Shown piece by piece: positions 6,801 through 9,763 of a stretch of DNA of 9,763 bases. The stretch comes from Acidobacteria bacterium AH-259-G07 (GTDB taxonomy: Bacteria; Acidobacteriota; UBA6911; RPQK01; JADFOI01). Below the pieces are notes generated by a model. That model worked only from the letters and a program-made list of their open reading frames with translations. It was not told where the DNA came from and did no database searches. The translations under genes were made by a program, and so were the position numbers. The first letter of the stretch is position 1, and every line of letters begins with the position of its first letter. The stretch is from NCBI GenBank assembly GCA_027717925.1, contig JALLON010000089.1, positions 1 through 9,763 on the forward strand, in the 5' to 3' direction.

Positions 6801-6820
6801 GAGGTGCGAGAAATCCTTGA

Positions 6821-7036
6821 CTATTGAGAGATCGCAACGAGCACTGAAAAGAGGATCACCATTGTTGACAAACCTGTGACGCCACCGAGGTCAAGGAGGG
6901 TTGATCTCCGTACCGAGTCGTTCTTCCACTCAGCTAGGAAGGTCCGGAGCGGAGACTCCGCAGCAAATGCTAGAGTAGTCAGATTGATAAGCAAGTAAAT
7001 TCCCACCATGATTGCCTTTTCTATGATCGAAGGCAT
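6821..7036 (-). CDS. Small two-helix membrane protein (71 aa), unknown function
   Basis: The first hydrophobic segment is about residues 8-25 (AIMVGIYLLINLTTLAFA) and the second about 50-69 (GGVTGLSTMVILFSVLVAI). Between them is a polar stretch ESPLRTFLAEWKNDSVRRS. The first segment ends AFAA and could pass for a signal peptide, but a two-helix hairpin fits better. The ATG at 7036 follows AAGGAGG (7046-7052) at nine bases. Promoter, hairpin leader and terminator match the arrangement of the 60-aa gene at 5212-5394, although the proteins are not visibly homologous. No family was recognised. Confidence 0.72.
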   Translation of the reverse strand: MPSIIEKAIMVGIYLLINLTTLAFAAESPLRTFLAEWKNDSVRRSTLLDLGGVTGLSTMVILFSVLVAISQ

Positions 7037-7058
7037 TATGTATAACCTCCTTCGGCTC

Positions 7059-7095
7059 GCACCAACAGAAAAGATCGCCCTTTTCTGTTTGGCGC
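7059..7095 (-). promoter_or_regulatory. Leader hairpin before the 71-aa gene
   Basis: GCACCAACAGAAAAG (7059-7073) pairs with CTTTTCTGTTTGGCGC (7080-7095): about 15 base pairs with one bulge, one G-U pair and a six-base loop. The stem base is six bases from the SD of the 71-aa gene. No T tract follows, so it is not a terminator. Confidence 0.6.
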
Positions 7096-7134
7096 GATGC
7101 CCCTAGTTATTGGTTTTTAAATAGCTACTAATTC

Positions 7135-7163
7135 ATACTAAAATAGTAGGAAATAGGTGTCCA
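7135..7163 (-). promoter_or_regulatory. Sigma70-type promoter of the 71-aa gene
   Basis: On the minus strand TGGACA (7158-7163), 17 bases, TAGTAT (7135-7140). The box spacing is ideal and the start near 7128 places the leader hairpin in the transcript. Confidence 0.65.
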
Positions 7164-7350
7164 GTTGCGATGGCCTGACCGCAGGTGCCTCTCAACGGCC
7201 TGTCAACATTCGTTTTTCGTTTAAAATAGCCAATTTTTACGAGGACAAGACGAAATAGGAGCACTTGCGGAGCTGTGGAAAAGTCGGGAGGAGGGCACTC
7301 AGAATGACGTCCTCCCCGCACTCCTTCAGCGGGGTTTCCTGTAAGGAAGT
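7164..7350. other. Non-coding spacer with a GC hairpin
   Basis: No credible ORF was seen. CCCCGC (~7314-7319) and GCGGGG (~7329-7334) form a hairpin followed by TTTCC on the plus strand, which could be a weak terminator or the remnant end of a mobile element. The rest shows nothing recognisable. Confidence 0.4.
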
Positions 7351-7380
7351 AAAAAGCTAGTCATGTGACTGGCTTTTTTG
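7351..7380 (-). terminator. Bidirectional terminator of the integrase gene
   Basis: GCTAGTC (7356-7362) and GACTGGC (7367-7373) pair around the loop ATGT, extended by A5 and T5 flanks. On the minus strand the tail is TTTTTACTT and on the plus strand TTTTTTG. It lies eight bases beyond the integrase stop. Confidence 0.85.
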
Positions 7381-7387
7381 TTAAGCG

Positions 7388-8074
7388 CTACTCCGCCAAA
7401 ACTCCCGCAATCTCCACCTGATCGAGCTTGGCATGCACTTCTTTGGCGGGAGCCAAATACCGCGTTGTGGTCTCAAGGGATTTATGCCCCATCCAGTGCT
7501 GAACCGTTCGGGGGTCAAAGCCAGCCCGCAACATCCGGGTAGCATACGTGGAGCGGAATTTATGTAGGGTGAAGTTACGCGGATTAAGCTCTGCCCGGCG
7601 GGCTAACGCCTTACACTTATCAAGCATACATACGTCCCGATTTTTCCGAGCTGAGGGGAAAACAAACCTTACTCCCTCTGTGTGGGGATGTTTTTTTAAG
7701 AGCTTCATGAGGCGTTTGTGCGCCGGGACTTCCCGTTCCTCCCAGTGCTTAGGGTAGAAACCCAACTCAGGTTTTGCCTTCACTTGAATGGTGTTAAGTT
7801 TAAAATTGATGTCATCCCAGAAAAGATGCATCATTTCCTGCGCGCGAAACCCAGTCAGAAGGAAGGTGGAAAAGAGTGCCCGTTCCCACGAGTCGCAGTG
7901 CGCAAAAAACGCTCTCAATTCCCCGTCGCTATACTCTTTAGGTAAGCTCGTGATTTTCTGTGGCAGGTCAATTTCGCTCATCAAGCCCGGACGGCCCTGT
8001 TTTTTTAGAAACTGCGCGACAATAATCATGTTGTGAATGACCGAATTGTTCCCAAGGCGCTTCTCTTTTTTCAA
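7388..8074 (-). CDS. Tyrosine recombinase/integrase, C-terminal part (catalytic domain) of a frameshifted gene
   Basis: This half carries the catalytic domain of a phage/island-type tyrosine recombinase: R77 in LLTGFRAQE, lysines 99/101 in the beta-hairpin (VKAKPE), H171-K-F-R174, H193 and H197 in HWMGH, and nucleophile Y206 in TTTRYLAP. All catalytic residues are present. Bases 8072-8074 (TTG) overlap the stop of the N-terminal half and would be an unlikely start; residues 1-30 (ending VIHNMIIVAQFLKKQG) are the end of the core-binding domain. Joined to 8071-8520 by a -1 shift the protein would be about 376 aa, normal for the family. Its 3' end is repeated at 5684 and 4141, and a terminator follows immediately. 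Confidence 0.92.
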   Translation of the reverse strand: MKKEKRLGNNSVIHNMIIVAQFLKKQGRPGLMSEIDLPQKITSLPKEYSDGELRAFFAHCDSWERALFSTFLLTGFRAQEMMHLFWDDINFKLNTIQVKAKPELGFYPKHWEEREVPAHKRLMKLLKKHPHTEGVRFVFPSARKNRDVCMLDKCKALARRAELNPRNFTLHKFRSTYATRMLRAGFDPRTVQHWMGHKSLETTTRYLAPAKEVHAKLDQVEIAGVLAE

Positions 8075-8080
8075 AAAAAC
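8065..8080 (-). other. Frameshift site in the integrase gene
   Basis: On the minus strand the sequence is G, T7 (8073-8079), G, A6 (8066-8071). The zero frame meets TGA immediately after TTT TTT. A -1 shift reads on as TTG AAA AAA into the catalytic half. Loss of one T from an eight-T run explains it most simply. Confidence 0.8.
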
Positions 8081-8520
8081 ACCATAAAGTCATTCAAGTC
8101 ATCCACACTGATACTTTGTGCTGTGGTTTTTGCGGAGAAAAACTCTAAGAACCGTTCAAGCACCGCTTGGTACTTAAGTAATGTATTTGGCTTTTTTAAC
8201 CCTTCCGCAACAGCCAGGTAGCGCTTTACTGCAACATGAAGAGGTGTGCGCCTGGATTCCTCACCATCGTCGCCATACGCTGCAATGCCTAGCGCCTTTC
8301 CCTCCAGGTCGTGTCTCTTCCGCCTGGCCACTTCTTTCGCTTGAGCGACGGTAACACCGGCAGCCTGTCGTTTACGTTTGCCAGCTTCGTACCATTCAAT
8401 GTAGTACCTCCCATCCGGCAGCGCCTTCCAGTTGTAGCGCCCCTTACGATCTCGGGGAATAGAGACCATCTTCCATCGTTTGCTATCCTTGACTTGCTTG
8501 ATTACGTTGACACGCGGCAT
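8071..8520 (-). CDS. Tyrosine recombinase/integrase, N-terminal part (arm-binding and core-binding domains)
   Basis: Residues ~1-65 look like an arm-type DNA-binding domain (basic, with DGRYYIEWYEAGKRKR and VTVAQAKEVARRKR). Residues ~92-149 begin the SAM-like core-binding domain (TPLHVAVKRYLAVAE, NTLLKYQAVLERFLEF). The ORF ends in DFMVFF at a TGA inside a T7-G-A6 run; inserting one base or slipping back one restores the normal continuation LKKEKRLGNN. ATG at 8518-8520 has SD GGAGG (8526-8530) five bases away. It is thus a nearly intact integrase, either recently broken, mis-sequenced or frameshift-regulated. Confidence 0.88.
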   Translation of the reverse strand: MPRVNVIKQVKDSKRWKMVSIPRDRKGRYNWKALPDGRYYIEWYEAGKRKRQAAGVTVAQAKEVARRKRHDLEGKALGIAAYGDDGEESRRTPLHVAVKRYLAVAEGLKKPNTLLKYQAVLERFLEFFSAKTTAQSISVDDLNDFMVFF

Positions 8521-8532
8521 ACAAACCTCCGA

Positions 8533-8581
8533 TATAGACAGTATATAGGACAGTATAGCTTCTAAAGCACTGAAAAGTAAA
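8533..8581 (-). promoter_or_regulatory. Integrase promoter region with paired operator-like repeats
   Basis: GACAGTATA occurs at 8537-8545 and 8549-8557, a 12-base period, within longer TATAG(G)ACAGTATA copies. On the minus strand each contains TATACT, a good -10 box. For the upstream one a weak -35 TTTACT lies 18 bases away (8576-8581). The overlap of repeats and -10 boxes suggests autoregulation or recombinase arm sites. Confidence 0.4.
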
Positions 8582-8615
8582 AGACAATAAAAGAAGGCTG
8601 TATTCTAGCAGAAAG

Positions 8616-8671
<56 letters not shown>

Positions 8672-8850
8672 AAAATAGACAAGTGTGGGTTTGTATCATC
8701 GGTCTTCCTCAGCTTTCCCAGTTGATGGGGTTTTGTAGCTTGTTCCTGTGTGAGATGCCAGTTATTCTGAATTCTCGAATCTCGGATCACACGGATCTCA
8801 GCGGATTTTCACGGATAAACTTCTGAATTCTAGGAGAAAGGGAGGTGAGG
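8672..8850. repeat. Non-coding region upstream of ridA with phased CGGAT repeats and 11-base direct repeats
   Basis: CGGAT occurs at 8783, 8792, 8802 and 8812, spaced 9-10 bases. Identical TTCTGAATTCT copies at 8765-8775 and 8821-8831 flank this array. No convincing promoter was found for ridA. AAAGGGAGG (8837-8845) is its SD. Confidence 0.65.
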
Positions 8851-9231
8851 ATGAAAGAACGGATTGACGCTGAAAAAGGGGCTCGCCCGGCGGGACCGTA
8901 TTCACCCGGCATTCGTGCCAATGGTCTAATCTTCGTGTCCGGTCAGATCCCTGTAAACCCCAAGACTGGAGAAATCGTGAGAGACTCCATCCAGGCTCAG
9001 GTCCGGCAGACTCTTGAAAATCTGAAGATCATCCTGGAAGCGGCTGGATCATCCATGGATAAAGCCCTGAAGTGTACGGTGTATCTGCGAGACCTTCAGG
9101 ACTTTGAAGCCATGAACCAAGCCTACGCGACTTATTTCCCCACAGAGGCACCGCCAGCCCGGACCACCATTCAGGCCGCCAATTTGCCCAAAGGTGTAGA
9201 TGTCGAAATTGATATTATTGCCCTGGAATAA
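8851..9231 (+). CDS. ridA: RidA family 2-iminobutanoate/2-iminopropanoate deaminase
   Basis: RidA hydrolyses reactive enamine/imine intermediates released by PLP enzymes such as threonine dehydratase, giving 2-oxo acids and ammonia; it is a cytosolic homotrimer. The 126-127 aa length is typical. Family hallmarks are all visible: GPYSPGIRANGLIFVSGQIP near the N-terminus, KCTVYLRDLQDF, and the signature PPARTTIQAANLPKGVDVEI. In that signature the arginine binds the substrate carboxylate and the glutamate helps place the catalytic water. ATG at 8851 is preferred over GTG at 8845 because GGAGG (8841-8845) lies five bases upstream of the ATG and would overlap the GTG. It is an ordinary housekeeping gene, apparently monocistronic, convergent with hsp20, and probably marks the chromosomal flank of the mobile region. 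Confidence 0.96.
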   Translation: MKERIDAEKGARPAGPYSPGIRANGLIFVSGQIPVNPKTGEIVRDSIQAQVRQTLENLKIILEAAGSSMDKALKCTVYLRDLQDFEAMNQAYATYFPTEAPPARTTIQAANLPKGVDVEIDIIALE

Positions 9232-9260
9232 AACGCGCTTCGCGCGCAGAGCAAAAGAGC

Positions 9261-9292
9261 AAAGAAAAAGGGTGGGAGACTGGCTCCCACCC
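9261..9292 (-). terminator. Rho-independent terminator of the Hsp20 gene
   Basis: GGGTGGGAG (9270-9278) pairs perfectly with CTCCCACCC (9284-9292) around a five-base loop. On the minus strand it is followed by TTTTTCTTT. On the plus strand only ATCTTT follows, so it may also weakly end ridA. Confidence 0.85.
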
Positions 9293-9307
9293 CTGATCTT
9301 TGATGAA

Positions 9308-9331
9308 GTCCCGAGGTTGGAACTTCGGGAC
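9308..9331. repeat. Imperfect palindrome between convergent genes
   Basis: GTCCCGAGGTT (9308-9318) and AACTTCGGGAC (9321-9331) form an 11-base-pair stem with one G-T pair and a two-base centre. It has no T tail. It could be a second 3'-end hairpin or a dispersed palindromic repeat unit. Confidence 0.6.
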
Positions 9332-9344
9332 AACCGCACGGGAA

Positions 9345-9763
9345 TTAGCTGACCGAAACGGGGATTTGACGCGGTTTCGCTTCCTCTTTCTTCGGCAGCG
9401 TCACTGTCAGCACTCCCTTCTTGAGCTTGGCGGAAATCTTTTCGGCGGCTACCGACTTCGGCAACAGGAAGCTACGATAGAATTTCCCATACCAACGCTC
9501 AACCCGATGTCGTTTCGTCTCTCCCTATCCGAGAACTTCCTCTCGCCGCTGATGATCAGATGACCATCATCGACGGTGATGTCAATCTCGTTCTTTTCAA
9601 ATCCAGGAAACTCAGCGGTGAACACGATATCCTTATTGGTCTCGGAGACATCTACCGCCGGAGACCACAATTCGCCGGTAAAGCTTGTTTCCGTGTCTTC
9701 AAAAAAACGGCTGAAAGTGTCGTCAAAGATTCGGTCCATCAGGGACGGAACCCCTCGCCATTC
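9345..9763 (-). pseudogene. Small heat-shock protein (Hsp20/alpha-crystallin), frameshifted and cut by the window edge
   Basis: Hsp20 proteins are ATP-independent holdases that bind unfolding proteins in large oligomers. The first frame gives DRIFDDTFSRFFED, then the alpha-crystallin domain: WSPAVDVSETNKDIVFTAEF, PGFEKNEIDITVDDGHLIIS, GERKF. At about 9508-9511 one base is missing; after a -1 shift the family sequence continues HRVERWYGKFYRSFLLPK, then KISAKLKKGVLTVTLPK (the A-x-x-x-x-G-V-L motif) and the IPV tail, ending at TAA 9345-9347. Without correction the product stops at 9449 and loses the second half of the domain. The frame is open to the right edge (WRGVPSL precedes the MDRIF methionine at 9739), so the true start lies outside. 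Either a recent mutation or a sequencing error; the site is not a long homopolymer. Confidence 0.9.

Noticed and set aside
7133..7321. 62-aa minus-strand ORF in the spacer
   Set aside because: No SD or recognisable motif, and it overlaps the promoter of the 71-aa gene on the same strand.
7290..7340. Right end / omega-RNA hairpin of an IS200/IS605 tnpB element
   Set aside because: The hairpin CCCCGC/GCGGGG near a CTTCAGC loop is reminiscent, but no frame upstream encodes a TnpB C-terminus and no left end was found.

Overview
The window looks like an accessory region of an environmental bacterial chromosome. GC content is moderate, Shine-Dalgarno sequences are purine-rich and sigma70-type promoters are present. 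Nothing pins down the taxon. The GGAGTCA heptamer tract and the CACGGAT / TTCTGAATTCT intergenic repeats near the right end recall low-complexity intergenic DNA of some deep-branching environmental bacteria, but that is an impression only. No rRNA, tRNA or CRISPR array was seen.

Left part (1-4133, + strand). A membrane-anchored protein with an HEPN-like R-N-x5-H motif overlaps the start of a beta-order TSPPY DNA methyltransferase (587 aa) that has an extra N-terminal domain. After a terminator-like region with two mutually exclusive hairpins comes a Schlafen AlbA_2-domain protein. Together these resemble a small defence-type gene cluster.

Middle part (4141-8520). The same 3' end of a tyrosine-recombinase gene occurs three times, always on the minus strand. 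It is a ~176 bp degraded scrap at 4141-4316, a ~270 bp fragment at 5684-~5955, and a complete gene at 7388-8520 broken only by one -1 frameshift in a T7 run. The spaces between these copies hold two cargo cassettes. Cassette A (4500-5570) is a promoter, a structured leader, a 60-aa two-helix membrane protein, a terminator and a membrane-anchored 211-215 aa protein. Cassette B (6019-7163) is a promoter, a hairpin leader, a 71-aa two-helix membrane protein and a terminator, facing a six-helix membrane protein. In both cassettes the small gene follows promoter, stem, strong SD, tiny membrane ORF and intrinsic terminator. This integrase-end-delimited layout is the main lead: it suggests repeated insertion or exchange of related elements at one recombinase 3' end.

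Right part (8521-9763). The integrase promoter with paired operator-like repeats is followed by a repeat-rich non-coding stretch. Then come core-type genes: ridA (imine deaminase, +) and, convergent to it, a small heat-shock protein (Hsp20, -) that carries a one-base deletion and runs off the right edge. The mobile region therefore probably ends between the integrase and ridA.
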